A stretch of DNA of 64,000 nt from Thiocapsa roseopersicina (GTDB lineage Bacteria; Pseudomonadota; Gammaproteobacteria; Chromatiales; Chromatiaceae), in the NCBI RefSeq assembly GCF_900106925.1, contig NZ_FNNZ01000002.1, positions 1 to 64,000 on the forward strand, in the 5' to 3' direction. Positions 1-9,020 of this stretch are shown here, piece after piece (the stretch's first letter is position 1; each line of letters begins with the position of its first letter). The position numbers and the translations under genes are program-made. Under the pieces are notes generated by a model. That model saw only the letters and a list, made by a program, of their open reading frames with translations. It had not been told where the DNA came from and made no database searches.

Positions 1-955
1 GCCCACACCCCGGCCGCGCGAGACCGGGGGAGCGCTTCGCCGACCCCTATCACGCAACTTGATCGCGAAACCATCAAAATCGCTGACCGCACTCAGCGGC
101 AGCGAGCTTGACGGCGTCGCCCGTGCGCTGAACCGACTGGCCGACGAGATCGCGGTCCGCGAGCAGGGTTTGGAGACATCGAACCGGCGGCTCGAAACGG
201 CCGTCGCCGAGCGCACCGCGGATCTGGAGCGCCTCTTGGCGACCTTGAAGGATGCCGAGGCGAGTCGTCGGCGCCTTCTGGCCGATGTCAGTCACGAGCT
301 GCGCACCCCGCTGACCATCATTCGCGGCGAGGCCGACATCGCCCTCCGCGGGGTCGATCGACCCTCCGCCGAATACCGCGAGGCATTGACGCGCTGCCGC
401 GACGCCGCCACCCATACGGCACGCTTGGTCGATGACCTTCTGTTCATCGCACGACGCGAATCCCACGAGACCCGTCTCGTCGCACGGGTGCTCGACGTGG
501 CGATCTTCCTGCCTGCCGTGCTCGCCGACTGTCGCAGTCTGCTGGAGAGCAATGGCGGGTCGGCCACGCTGCTGAGCGCGGTGGACCAAGCCATGCTCCG
601 CGCAGATCCGGATCGGCTCCGTCAGGTTTTCCTCATCCTTCTGGACAACGCGGTGCGACATGGCGGCGGGCAGGTCACAATCGGCTTGGACCGGATCCCG
701 GACGGGTATCGGATCTCCTTCACCGACGCCGGGCCGGGACTCGGCCCGGAGGATCTTGCACAGGTGTTCCAGCGCTTCTTCAGGGGCAGCAATGCCGCTC
801 GAGGGTACGAATCCGGGGTCGGACTGGGCCTGCCGGTGGCGAAGGCAATTGTCGAGGCGCACGGGGGTAGAATCGGCGTCGAGAGCCGACCCGGAGAGGG
901 GATGACGGTGCGGGTGGATCTGCCCGCCGAGATGCCGTTGGGAGTGGCGCCATGA
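1..955 (+). CDS. Sensor histidine kinase, C-terminal part (5' end outside window)
   Basis: Membrane-type sensor histidine kinase that would autophosphorylate and pass phosphate to the regulator encoded immediately downstream. The frame is open to the first base of the window, so the sensor and membrane segments lie outside; a TTG at 59 is probably an internal codon. Visible in order: the end of a HAMP-like linker (ELDGVARALNRLADEI), a coiled coil, the HisKA H-box DVSHELRTPL with the phosphoacceptor His codon at about 292, then the HATPase_c boxes N (DNAVRHG), G1 (DAGPGLG), F (FQRFF) and G2 (GVGLGLPVA). All catalytic boxes are intact. It overlaps the response regulator by the four bases ATGA at 952-955, so the two are translationally coupled. 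The input signal cannot be read from this fragment. Confidence 0.93.
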   Translation, partial: PTPRPRETGGALRRPLSRNLIAKPSKSLTALSGSELDGVARALNRLADEIAVREQGLETSNRRLETAVAERTADLERLLATLKDAEASRRRLLADVSHELRTPLTIIRGEADIALRGVDRPSAEYREALTRCRDAATHTARLVDDLLFIARRESHETRLVARVLDVAIFLPAVLADCRSLLESNGGSATLLSAVDQAMLRADPDRLRQVFLILLDNAVRHGGGQVTIGLDRIPDGYRISFTDAGPGLGPEDLAQVFQRFFRGSNAARGYESGVGLGLPVAKAIVEAHGGRIGVESRPGEGMTVRVDLPAEMPLGVAP

Positions 956-1641
956 ATATCTTGCTGGTCGAGGACGAGGCCCGGGTCGCCGATTTCGTCC
1001 AGCGCGGCCTCAAGGCCGAGGGTTGGTCGGTCAGCGTCGCATCCACGGGCGAGTCGGCCTTGGTCATGATCGCCGATGCCGGTTTCGACGTGATCGTGCT
1101 GGATCTGATGTTGCCCGGGATCAGCGGCCAGGATGTCTGCCGACGACTGCGTGCGAAGAAGAACCGGACCCCGATCCTGATGTTGAGCGCATTGGCCGAT
1201 GTGGAGGATCGCGTCGCGGGATTGCGCATGGGGGCGGACGATTATCTGCCCAAACCCTTCGACTTCGACGAGTTGATGGCCCGCATCGAGGCCCTCGCGC
1301 GTCGCTCCGGCGGGTTCGCGGAGACCGCCGCCTCGCCGGAGGTGCTGACTTCGGGTGCGCTCAGCTTCGACACCGGCTCGTTGGAGGTCCGTTGCGGCGA
1401 CACGCCGATCAATCTGACACCCAAAGAACGGGATCTGGTGAAGCTCTTTCTCTCCAGCCCGCGCAAGATCCTCTCGCGCGAGCGCATCCTCAGCACCTTG
1501 TGGGGCATCAGTCAAGATCCCCAAACCAATGTCGTCGATGTCTACATCGGTCGACTCCGAAAAAAGCTCGGCCCCTGCGGCGAGTCGATCGAGACCGTGC
1601 GCGGCGCCGGCTATCGTTATACCGAGAACGGCCCCGGTTGA
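952..1641 (+). CDS. OmpR/PhoB-family response regulator
   Basis: Two-component transcription factor of 229 residues, partner of the upstream kinase. The receiver domain (about 1-115) has the acidic pocket VEDEA, the phosphoacceptor Asp51 in VLDLMLPG, Ser79 in MLSA at the switch position and the conserved Lys101 in YLPKPF. The C-terminal winged helix (about 130-225) has the family pattern LTPKERDLVKLF, an ILSRERIL helix and a closing VRGAGYRY hairpin. The start ATG lies inside the kinase stop (ATGA). The order kinase then regulator is the reverse of the common one but not rare. Target genes are unknown; PPi-PEPCK, the next gene, is about 470 bases away and not obviously in the same operon. Confidence 0.93.
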   Translation: MNILLVEDEARVADFVQRGLKAEGWSVSVASTGESALVMIADAGFDVIVLDLMLPGISGQDVCRRLRAKKNRTPILMLSALADVEDRVAGLRMGADDYLPKPFDFDELMARIEALARRSGGFAETAASPEVLTSGALSFDTGSLEVRCGDTPINLTPKERDLVKLFLSSPRKILSRERILSTLWGISQDPQTNVVDVYIGRLRKKLGPCGESIETVRGAGYRYTENGPG

Positions 1642-2112
1642 TTTCGGAGTGATCTCGCGGGCGTCGTGCCGGCGGCGGACCGAACCGACTCGGGCGCCCG
1701 ATCCGCATCGCAGATCTCGGCCGCCTCCGGCTGCGCCGCACCACGAAGGTGCGCGGGTGATCGATGATTGTCCCGGATCAATGCGGCGGCCGTTCCGGTC
1801 TGCCGTGAGCCCGGGATCGTCGACTTGCAGTCGACCTCTTCCCCCGCCCTGACAGCCGCCGGATCGAATCCAGCTCGACGCCCCCGGCTCGCGTGCGGTG
1901 CCTATAGCCCGAGGCCAGACTCCAACACCGCGGCATCAACGGGGACGGTTTCGAAATCTGATACCTCAAGCATGGAAATGCCATCGGACGAGGAGCGCCC
2001 CACGTGGCGCCGTTTGTGCTTAACTCTTCTGCAGAGCTCCACCTCGTACGCATTTTCAGACAACGAGCGCCGTGCCCCGCGGCCGCCCCGCCCAACACTG
2101 CAGGTCACCGAC
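1642..2112. other. Intergenic region upstream of the PPi-PEPCK-like gene
   Basis: About 470 bases. The frame of the next gene stays open back to 1768, but the residues encoded there are low-complexity and unlike the conserved protein, so I treat the stretch as leader and promoter DNA. I see no clear hairpin terminator after the response regulator and no confident promoter box. Confidence 0.5.
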
Positions 2113-5100
2113 ATGATCGATCCCATTCGCGAGCTTGGTCTCCACACCGGCACGTCCGCCGATCTGCCCGACGGGCCCTGCGCACCGCTGTCGGCCGACG
2201 ACCGGCAGAAGCTGCATCTCTACATCAACTTCAAGCTGATCTCCTCGGGCCAACCCTCCTGCGGCACAGCGGCGACGGAGGGCTTCATCGAGATCGCCCA
2301 TGACCTGCTGCTGAGCTATCGCGAAAAGAACCGGCTCCTGTCGTCTTACCACTGCCCGGTGGATCGACGGATCCAGGATTTCCTGGGGCGCTATTTCGAG
2401 GATCTGGAGCTGGATCGAATCCCGACCCTGCCCTTCCAATCCTTCATCCTGGACCGTCACGGACTGGCCCGCGAACTCTCCGTCCCCGTCGACAGCAATG
2501 TCTTCACCTCGGACATCATCTCAAGCTATCGCGTCGCGCAAGGCGTCCTGCACAACCCGGCGAGCGATCGGCGCACCACCGAGGGGTCTTTCCACGTCGC
2601 CGAGGGCGGGCTGCCCATCCCGGGCGACAAGAAGGCGGTGCCCAAGGCGGTCTTCGCAAAGATGCTCGAGGCCGCGCTCGATCCGCCCGACGACCTGTTG
2701 ACCATCCCCTTCACGGCCAACCACAGCGAGCCGGCACGGATGTTCGTCTCGCTCCTGCTGCGCCCCTTGGTCTGCCCGGAGGTGCCCGGGTTTCAACCCG
2801 AGAAGAACATGGAGATCCGCTTCTTCGCGCCGGGTAATCTGGTCTCCAACCTGGATTTCGTCGAGAGTATCTTCGGCAACGGCGGCAACCCCTATCTTGC
2901 CGACTTCGATGCCGCCTTGGATGTCGATCACTGGACCGGCCATACCGGCTGCGTGCTGCTCGCGCCGCACCTGACACAGCTCACCAAGCAGGCGCTGGGT
3001 CTGCCGCACCGTGTTCACGCGACCGACCGCCAGCGTGCGGACGGCATGTGTTGGAGCGATCCGGAGGAACGCTACAACGATGGCAACGCCTTCAAGATCA
3101 CCGCGCGGGACACCTCCGGGGTCATCGTCACCATCCTGGCGGACAACTATTTCGGCTACTGCAAGAAAGAGGTCAAGACCCAGATCAGCTTCGCCGCCAA
3201 CCTCTTCGGCCTGGCCGAGGAGGAGCACTCGGGCGGCGCGCTCGCGTTCCCGCGCTTCAACCACGGCGAGGAGTTCGGCGTGGATCAAGCCACCCGCGAG
3301 CCCGGTTATGCCTTCGCCGATGTCGCTGCACGTTACGGCGCGATCATGGACCTGCAGCCGGAGGGCTACGGGATCGACAAACGCTTCCCGCAGGTCGTCT
3401 ATGTCCCGCAGAACCTGCGCATGGACCTTCTCGCCCAGCAGATCGCCTGGGATCACGAGGGTACGACCCGTTCCATCCGGCTGCAGCCGGGCAAGATCTA
3501 CATCCAGCCCAACGGCTACAAGATCGAGATGCACAAGCACCCGGGCGCACCCTCCTGGCGTCTCATCGGCACCAAGGCAGAAGGCACCTTCTGTCACAAG
3601 CCCTGCACCGTCTCGGGAGGCGGCAAGTCCGAGATCTCCAAGTCGTTGGAGGACGCCGTGCTCTACGGCCCCATCTTCGTCGACGATCTGAATCAGGATC
3701 TCGACCGTGTGCAGGAGATCTTCGACCGTGATTACCGAGATCGCTTCCGCCCCGGTTTCGAGCACGAGGACCACGACGCCGGGCGCAAACCCTTGTCTCC
3801 GGAGCGCAGTCTGGGCTCGCTCATCAAGCTGCTGACCCCCTCGCCCAGCCACACGCGCGAGTACAACACCTGGCTCACGATGATCCCGCCGCGGTTGCTG
3901 GCCCTGACCTTCATGATCAAGCGTCTCTACCGTCCGAGCTGGGGCGAGGCTTGGCGCGACCGCTTCTCGGTCGACGAGGTCGACGGGGCGCCCGGGCACG
4001 AGCTCAAGGCCTTCGGGCGGCGCATCGTGGCGACCTATCTGCGCGTCGGCTTCGATCTCGACGGCAAGTGGCGGACCTTCAAGCTGCGCCAAGACTTCAT
4101 TGCGGCCGAGAAGATCCAGATGGAGGACGACATTACCGCCTCGGTCGTGGTCCCGGCGAGTGCGGTCAGCGGTTGCAGAGCCGCGGCGCGCGAGGACGGA
4201 CACAGCCTCAAGCTGGCTCGCAACTGCGAGTACCGTCTGTTCCAACGCCCGGACGATGCCATCATCCCGGGCTTCGACAAACAGACCGAGCTCGAGATGG
4301 CCCAAGACGGCAACTTCATGGCCAACTACGAGCCGCTGGAGGGACCGACGCTGGACGCGGTCATCGGCGATGTTCTGACCCTCTCGACCTTCACCGCACC
4401 CATGCGCGAGCGTCTCGAGCAAGCGGCGCGCGACGGCCTCGCCGTGGTCTCCTCGGCACACCCGCGGCTGGTCGACGGCAAGCCGTCGAAGAACCCGCGT
4501 TACCTGCAGGTTCGCCCCGACCTGGTCAACCCGATGCGCAGCTATGTCGCCGAGATGGGCGCGCGCCTCCATCGCAAGCTGCCGTTGGACATCCCGGTCT
4601 GCCATCCGGTCGATGCGGTCCTGACCGGACGGCGCAACAACCCGCCCGAGCCCGGCATCCGTGCGCTCGCGGTCTACAACCCGATCCACTACCAAGAGCT
4701 GCCCGAGCTCTTCATGGACTTCATCTGCTCGCTCACCGGCAAGTCCCCCTCCACGACCGGCGCCGGCAGCGAAGGGGCGCTGACCAAGGCGCCGTTCAAT
4801 GCCGTGCGCCAGACCGTGGACCTCAACAACGCACTGGTCTCATACATCCTTACCGGCTATGCCGGGTTCTCCAGCTCAGCCGGACACATCGGCCCGGACG
4901 TGAAGGTCTCGCACGACGTGTCCCTCTTGATTCCGGAGATCTGGGCGCGTCTGACCGAGCAGGAGCGCGATCCACAATACCTGATCGCAAACGACTATCT
5001 GGAGCCACTCGCAGACTTCGAGTACCAGGGCCGGACCGTGCTGGCGAGCCGGCTCGGTTACCGCATCACAGAGCGCTTCGTCGCCCACTTCATGGGAAAG

Positions 5101-5640
5101 ATCTTCGACAATCCGCGCGCGGTCTTCACCTCGGCCATCCTGCGCCCGGAGTCGCAAAGCCTGGAGGTCTTCGTCGACGGCATCGAAAACATCTGCGAGG
5201 CACAAGAGCGCGTCGCCCGACGCTATTTCGAGGACGGCAGCATCGAGGACGCCTGTCCGCCGCTCGCGGCCCTGCTCCACATCATGGCGGAGGGCCACTA
5301 TCAGGGGCGGAAGGTCCACGACCCCGTGATCCGCAACCTCTTTACCCGCGAGTCTCTGTTGGGCTCCGATTGGTATCGCGAACGGCTGCAGATCAAGCAG
5401 CAGCGCGACATCCAGCTCGCTCGGAAGATGGTGCTGAATCTGCAGCAGTTCATGGATCTGCGCCACTACGCAGACGAGGCCGACCGTCTGGATGCCGCCG
5501 CACGCCTGGAGCGCGCCAAGGCCGATCTAGCAAGGATGCAACAGCCTGCCTACCTGGATGCCTTGGTCGGCACCATCGGTGCGGATCCGCTTGGACCGGC
5601 TCGGGAGATCATGGTCGAGGCCGAGCGACAGGCCGCCTAG
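2113..5640 (+). CDS. Putative PPi-type phosphoenolpyruvate carboxykinase
   Basis: Large cytosolic protein of 1175 residues. I recognise it as the family that includes the pyrophosphate-dependent PEP carboxykinase of Propionibacterium (about 1140 residues), which interconverts oxaloacetate + PPi with PEP + CO2 + Pi. Supporting features: matching length, a glycine-rich phosphate-loop-like GGGKSEISK at about 502-510, and a second conserved block SPSTTGAGSEGALTK at about 878-892. The ATG at 2113 (MIDPIREL) starts where family-like sequence begins; upstream in-frame starts would add about 115 low-complexity residues. It has no signal peptide or membrane segment and appears monocistronic. In a sulfur phototroph it could save ATP by using PPi in anaplerosis or gluconeogenesis; that role is inference. 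Recognition is from memory of the family, not from a search. Confidence 0.62.
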   Translation: MIDPIRELGLHTGTSADLPDGPCAPLSADDRQKLHLYINFKLISSGQPSCGTAATEGFIEIAHDLLLSYREKNRLLSSYHCPVDRRIQDFLGRYFEDLELDRIPTLPFQSFILDRHGLARELSVPVDSNVFTSDIISSYRVAQGVLHNPASDRRTTEGSFHVAEGGLPIPGDKKAVPKAVFAKMLEAALDPPDDLLTIPFTANHSEPARMFVSLLLRPLVCPEVPGFQPEKNMEIRFFAPGNLVSNLDFVESIFGNGGNPYLADFDAALDVDHWTGHTGCVLLAPHLTQLTKQALGLPHRVHATDRQRADGMCWSDPEERYNDGNAFKITARDTSGVIVTILADNYFGYCKKEVKTQISFAANLFGLAEEEHSGGALAFPRFNHGEEFGVDQATREPGYAFADVAARYGAIMDLQPEGYGIDKRFPQVVYVPQNLRMDLLAQQIAWDHEGTTRSIRLQPGKIYIQPNGYKIEMHKHPGAPSWRLIGTKAEGTFCHKPCTVSGGGKSEISKSLEDAVLYGPIFVDDLNQDLDRVQEIFDRDYRDRFRPGFEHEDHDAGRKPLSPERSLGSLIKLLTPSPSHTREYNTWLTMIPPRLLALTFMIKRLYRPSWGEAWRDRFSVDEVDGAPGHELKAFGRRIVATYLRVGFDLDGKWRTFKLRQDFIAAEKIQMEDDITASVVVPASAVSGCRAAAREDGHSLKLARNCEYRLFQRPDDAIIPGFDKQTELEMAQDGNFMANYEPLEGPTLDAVIGDVLTLSTFTAPMRERLEQAARDGLAVVSSAHPRLVDGKPSKNPRYLQVRPDLVNPMRSYVAEMGARLHRKLPLDIPVCHPVDAVLTGRRNNPPEPGIRALAVYNPIHYQELPELFMDFICSLTGKSPSTTGAGSEGALTKAPFNAVRQTVDLNNALVSYILTGYAGFSSSAGHIGPDVKVSHDVSLLIPEIWARLTEQERDPQYLIANDYLEPLADFEYQGRTVLASRLGYRITERFVAHFMGKIFDNPRAVFTSAILRPESQSLEVFVDGIENICEAQERVARRYFEDGSIEDACPPLAALLHIMAEGHYQGRKVHDPVIRNLFTRESLLGSDWYRERLQIKQQRDIQLARKMVLNLQQFMDLRHYADEADRLDAAARLERAKADLARMQQPAYLDALVGTIGADPLGPAREIMVEAERQAA

Positions 5641-6334
5641 GGCGGGGCTGCTTTCGGTCGCCCGGACCTGGATGGCGTTAAGGGGGCACGAATACCGGGT
5701 TCGCGCGTAAGGTGTTATCCGGTGCGCCGAAACGGCAGGAAACGCGTCCACCATCGCAAGCGGATCGAGCGCCTCGGCGAGCGCAGCGCGCTGACGGAGG
5801 TCGACTCCGCCGTGGGCACCGCAGCACTCGGGCGCGGCGCATAGATCGATGTCGAGGTCTCCAACGAACGTCTGACAACCCCTTCGAAATCGAACACGTA
5901 AGCCGTCGCGGGTGCCGCCGGACAGTCCGTCTCCGGCGCGCGGATCTCGGATCGCAACGGATCCGTTTTCGGAGCATGACTGCGGTCTTCGGGCATCACC
6001 ACGGGTATCATCGTTGATGGGTCCCTTTCGGAATCGTTTACCGAAGCATGGTTTGTCGGCTCCGAACTCGATACCGGCCGCATCGGAGGTCTGGACCCCA
6101 GCTGATTCGCAACCGACAACACGGGCACAGGCGTCGAAACAGGGTAAAAGTCTACAGCCCTTCGATGACCGAAACAGGTCATCATGACTAAGGAATCTGT
6201 GACAGATTCACACCAGCTCCGACGCACCGCTCGATGCCGCGACGACCATCCGACCAATGAGCGGCCAACCCGACACCCGGCAGCGCCTTGTGTTAGCGTG
6301 CCGGAAATCGAAGAACCATATCGGAACCTCAAAG
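5641..6334. other. Long intergenic stretch, largely unexplained
   Basis: About 690 bases between the PPi-PEPCK-like gene and the SHOCT gene. I see no RNA gene, no element of the dispersed repeat family and no convincing terminator. The only candidate inside it is the weak minus-strand frame at 5715-6011, listed separately. Confidence 0.5.
5715..6011 (-). CDS. Possible small hypothetical protein (weak)
   Basis: A 98-residue minus-strand frame starting MIPVVMPEDRSHAPK and ending with a basic, aromatic tail (WWTRFLPFRRTG). The third codon positions are mostly G or C and a purine stretch (AAAGGGA) lies upstream of the ATG, which is why I mention it. The composition is rich in Ser, Pro, Thr and Arg with no domain I know, and the frame is open well upstream of this ATG. 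It may be a chance frame or a gene remnant. Confidence 0.2.
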   Translation of the reverse strand: MIPVVMPEDRSHAPKTDPLRSEIRAPETDCPAAPATAYVFDFEGVVRRSLETSTSIYAPRPSAAVPTAESTSVSALRSPRRSIRLRWWTRFLPFRRTG

Positions 6335-7159
6335 ATGCAACACCTTACACCGCAGGGCCAACAGATCGTTGACGATATCGCCCGGCGTCACGGCTTCAGC
6401 CAGGATGCAGTCACTCATATGCTGGTCGCCGTGCTCAACGGCAACGGCGGCATGGCCCAATTCAGCCATCCGGAATTCGGCGGCTCGGGCCAGTGGATGC
6501 AGGGCGGCATGCTGATGCTCGGCGACATGTTCAACTCCTCCCTCAAAGGGCGGGTCGACGCACTCTGCTACGAGCTCTCCAACCTGCTAGCCAACCAGCC
6601 CGGCCTGCTTCAAAGCGGGAGCTTCCAGTCACAGAGCCAAGGCGGCGGATCCTTTCAGAACCAAACCAGCGGGGGGTTCCGCGGCGAGTCCGATCTCTTC
6701 GTGCCGGATCCGGCCGATCACTGGTGGCCGCAAGAGCTCGGCGTACCGAACGCGACCGGGACTCAGAACAACGTCAAGTACGCCTATTTCGCCGAGGCAC
6801 GGCGCCTGGCCGTGAACACCGGCGGCGATGTCTGGGTCTACGACACGCTGGATCACCAAATCGGCGGCTTCTCCCAGCAGCAAGGCATGGGCGGCTCGAT
6901 CAGCTTCGGCAGCCAATACGGCACCATCGATCTCGGACGCCTCCCGGTCGTCTCGCGCAACGGTCAATCCGTGGAAGCGCCGCCTCCGCCGGCCTATGCG
7001 CCGGATCGCTCCATGCTGAATCAGCCCGCGCCGAACCCACACGCGAACGAGGGCGATATCTTCGCCGCCATCGAACGTCTCGGCGATCTCAGGGCAAAGG
7101 GCATCCTCACGGACGACGAGTTCAACGCCAAGAAGGCCGAGCTGCTGGCACGGCTTTAG
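6335..7159 (+). CDS. SHOCT-domain protein of unknown function
   Basis: 274-residue soluble protein. The N-terminal region (about 1-95) begins MQHLTPQGQQIVDDIARRHG and is helical; the middle (about 95-235) is Gly/Ser/Gln-rich with an aromatic segment (DPADHWWPQELG) and a short beta-like stretch; the C-terminus (about 245-274) is a typical SHOCT domain, IFAAIERLGDLRAKGILTDDEF followed by KKAELL. SHOCT is a short helical module usually at protein ends, thought to mediate oligomerisation or binding. No signal peptide is seen. I chose the ATG at 6335 because the residues before it are atypical; an upstream ATG at 6257 is in frame. The gene is convergent with cardiolipin synthase and shares a palindromic terminator with it. 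Function unknown. Confidence 0.75.
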   Translation: MQHLTPQGQQIVDDIARRHGFSQDAVTHMLVAVLNGNGGMAQFSHPEFGGSGQWMQGGMLMLGDMFNSSLKGRVDALCYELSNLLANQPGLLQSGSFQSQSQGGGSFQNQTSGGFRGESDLFVPDPADHWWPQELGVPNATGTQNNVKYAYFAEARRLAVNTGGDVWVYDTLDHQIGGFSQQQGMGGSISFGSQYGTIDLGRLPVVSRNGQSVEAPPPPAYAPDRSMLNQPAPNPHANEGDIFAAIERLGDLRAKGILTDDEFNAKKAELLARL

Positions 7160-7204
7160 GATCAAGGCTAAAGGCTTAGGCAAATTCCTGGAAAGGAGCT
7201 TCCG

Positions 7205-7236
7205 GCTGTAGGTGCGAATTTATTCGCACCTACAGC
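7205..7236. terminator. Perfect 14-bp palindrome between convergent genes
   Basis: Two 14-base arms (GCTGTAGGTGCGAA at 7205-7218 and its exact complement at 7223-7236) separated by the loop TTTA. It lies between the 3' ends of the SHOCT gene (+) and the cardiolipin synthase gene (-), as expected for a bidirectional terminator. The GTAGGTGCGAATT-type sequence resembles a REP-like palindrome I know from other gammaproteobacterial genomes. Just downstream, 7280-7340 has short imperfect direct repeats of GGCTGGCGGC. Confidence 0.7.
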
Positions 7237-7370
7237 CCTTCGAGGTCTTCCGGACACGCGCAGCCGGGATGCTTATTCCCGAAAATCACCTAGAGGCCGA
7301 AGGCTGGCGGCTGGATGCTGACGGCTGGCGGCCGGAACCTTCTCCGACCCGACCTACAGGGCTCCCCCGC

Positions 7371-8810
7371 TCAAAGGTACGGCGAAAACAACCGCGCGAA
7401 CCCGTCGCGCAGCTTCACCGGCATCGAGCGGTCTGCAAGCTCATCGAGCGACAGCTCCCGGCTCGCAGCAGTCTTGGCGTCCACCAAACCGTGAAGCCGG
7501 CGGGACAGGTCGCGATCGTAGCATTCGAGGTTGTACTCGAAATTCAGGCGCAGACTACGGGCATCCCAGTTCGCCGAGCCGAGAAACGACCAGGCATCGT
7601 CGATCAGCATCAGCTTCGTGTGATCGAAGGGTGGCGGGGAGAGCCGGATGCGGCAGTGTCCCTCCAGAAGCTGGTCGACCTGGGCTTGCGCGGCCCACTG
7701 CACGAGCTTCAGATTGTTCCGCTCGGGCATCAGGATCTCGACCTCGACACCGCGCAAGGCCGTCACGTTGAGTGCGGTCACCAGGGTCTGGTCGGGAAGG
7801 AAATAGGGCGAGACGATCCGAACCCGCTCGCGCGCGGCAGTCAGCGCACCCAGGATCATGCGCCGGATGATGTCGAAGTCCTCGTCCGGACCGTCCGGTA
7901 CGCCGCGCGCGAGGGTCTGGCCGACTGGGGACAGGACCGGATACCAGGCATCCCCGCCGAGACGCTCGCCGGTCGTGAAAGTCCAGTCCAGGGCGAATGC
8001 CTCGACCAGGAAACGCACGACCGGGCCTTCGACGCGCAGATGCAAGTCTTGGATCGGATGGCGCGGACAGGACGCCATCAGGCATCCGGCACGGATGTTC
8101 AGCCCGCCCGTGAAGCCGATTCGCCCGTCGACCACCAGGATCTTGCGGTGATTTCGCAGATTCAGGTACTGGCTTCTGACCGGCAGTACGGAGGCGAGAA
8201 AGACCGCGGTCGGTATTTCGCGACGACGCAGCAGGGTCGGCATCGGGGGACGGCTGTAACGCTGACCGACCCCGTCGACGAGGATACGCACGGAGACGCC
8301 CCGGCGATGCGCCCGTTCCAAGGAATCGGCAAAGAGGACGCCGGCCGCATCCGTGTCGAAGATGTAGGTGGAGAGTCCGATCGTCTCTTTGGCCCGATCG
8401 ATCGCCTCAAGCATTCGCGGGTAGGCCTGATCGCCGTCGATCAGGGGCTCGACCCGATTGCATGCTTCCAGCGGCAGGCCGGTCAGTGCGTCGCCGAGAT
8501 GTCCGAGCCGCAACAGGTCCGGATACTCGGACTGAAGCAAGCGGTGGGCGCGACGCTCCCCGGCGAGCTCCACGCGATCGCTGGCCTCGGAGGTCTGCGG
8601 ACGCAGCCGATGGGCCTTTCGGGTGATGCGGTTGATCCCGAACAGCCAGTACAGCACTAGCCCGGCCATCGGCGCCAGAATGACCAGCCCCGCCCAACCG
8701 ACGGTGGAAGGCACATCGCGACGGCTGAGCAGGAGGTGAGCCACGGTGGCGGCTTGAGCGGCGAGCTCCACCGCCAGAAGCGCTGCCATCCAGATGGTCT
8801 GGTCAGTCAT
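7371..8810 (-). CDS. cls: Cardiolipin synthase (PLD family)
   Basis: Inner-membrane enzyme that joins two phosphatidylglycerol molecules into cardiolipin and glycerol, 479 residues, close to the usual length. Two N-terminal membrane segments (about 5-28 and 38-58) are followed by two phospholipase D HKD motifs: HRKILVVD from residue 221 and HTKLMLID near residue 400, each followed by the expected GG or GSANWD. The start ATG at 8810 (MTDQTIW) puts the first membrane helix at the N-terminus; longer in-frame starts would add 56 unlikely residues. It is transcribed toward the SHOCT gene. A related PLD-family phospholipid synthase is possible, but the two-helix plus two-HKD layout is classical Cls. 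Confidence 0.93.
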   Translation of the reverse strand: MTDQTIWMAALLAVELAAQAATVAHLLLSRRDVPSTVGWAGLVILAPMAGLVLYWLFGINRITRKAHRLRPQTSEASDRVELAGERRAHRLLQSEYPDLLRLGHLGDALTGLPLEACNRVEPLIDGDQAYPRMLEAIDRAKETIGLSTYIFDTDAAGVLFADSLERAHRRGVSVRILVDGVGQRYSRPPMPTLLRRREIPTAVFLASVLPVRSQYLNLRNHRKILVVDGRIGFTGGLNIRAGCLMASCPRHPIQDLHLRVEGPVVRFLVEAFALDWTFTTGERLGGDAWYPVLSPVGQTLARGVPDGPDEDFDIIRRMILGALTAARERVRIVSPYFLPDQTLVTALNVTALRGVEVEILMPERNNLKLVQWAAQAQVDQLLEGHCRIRLSPPPFDHTKLMLIDDAWSFLGSANWDARSLRLNFEYNLECYDRDLSRRLHGLVDAKTAASRELSLDELADRSMPVKLRDGFARLFSPYL

Positions 8811-9020
8811 CGGGGAAAACCAAGCAATGCCGACGTTCCTGCCGGAGCCGCCGAAAGGGCGCTCGATGTGCGTCGGCCGGACTTTAGGCGATGTCCGGAA
8901 CGCTCTCGCCTCGGTTGTGCCGACGAGAGGAAGCACAACATCCGCCGACGATTGGTTGTGCCTCGCCCGGCTCGGCACAACCTCGGCACTGACGGCAGAT
9001 AGCTGACAGCTCTCTCCCGC

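Noticed and set aside
1768-2112. Upstream in-frame extension of the PPi-PEPCK-like protein
   Set aside because: 115 low-complexity residues with no family similarity; the ATG at 2113 gives the expected length.
2521-4695. 724-residue minus-strand frame across the PPi-PEPCK-like gene
   Set aside because: Shadow of the plus-strand gene, no recognisable domain.
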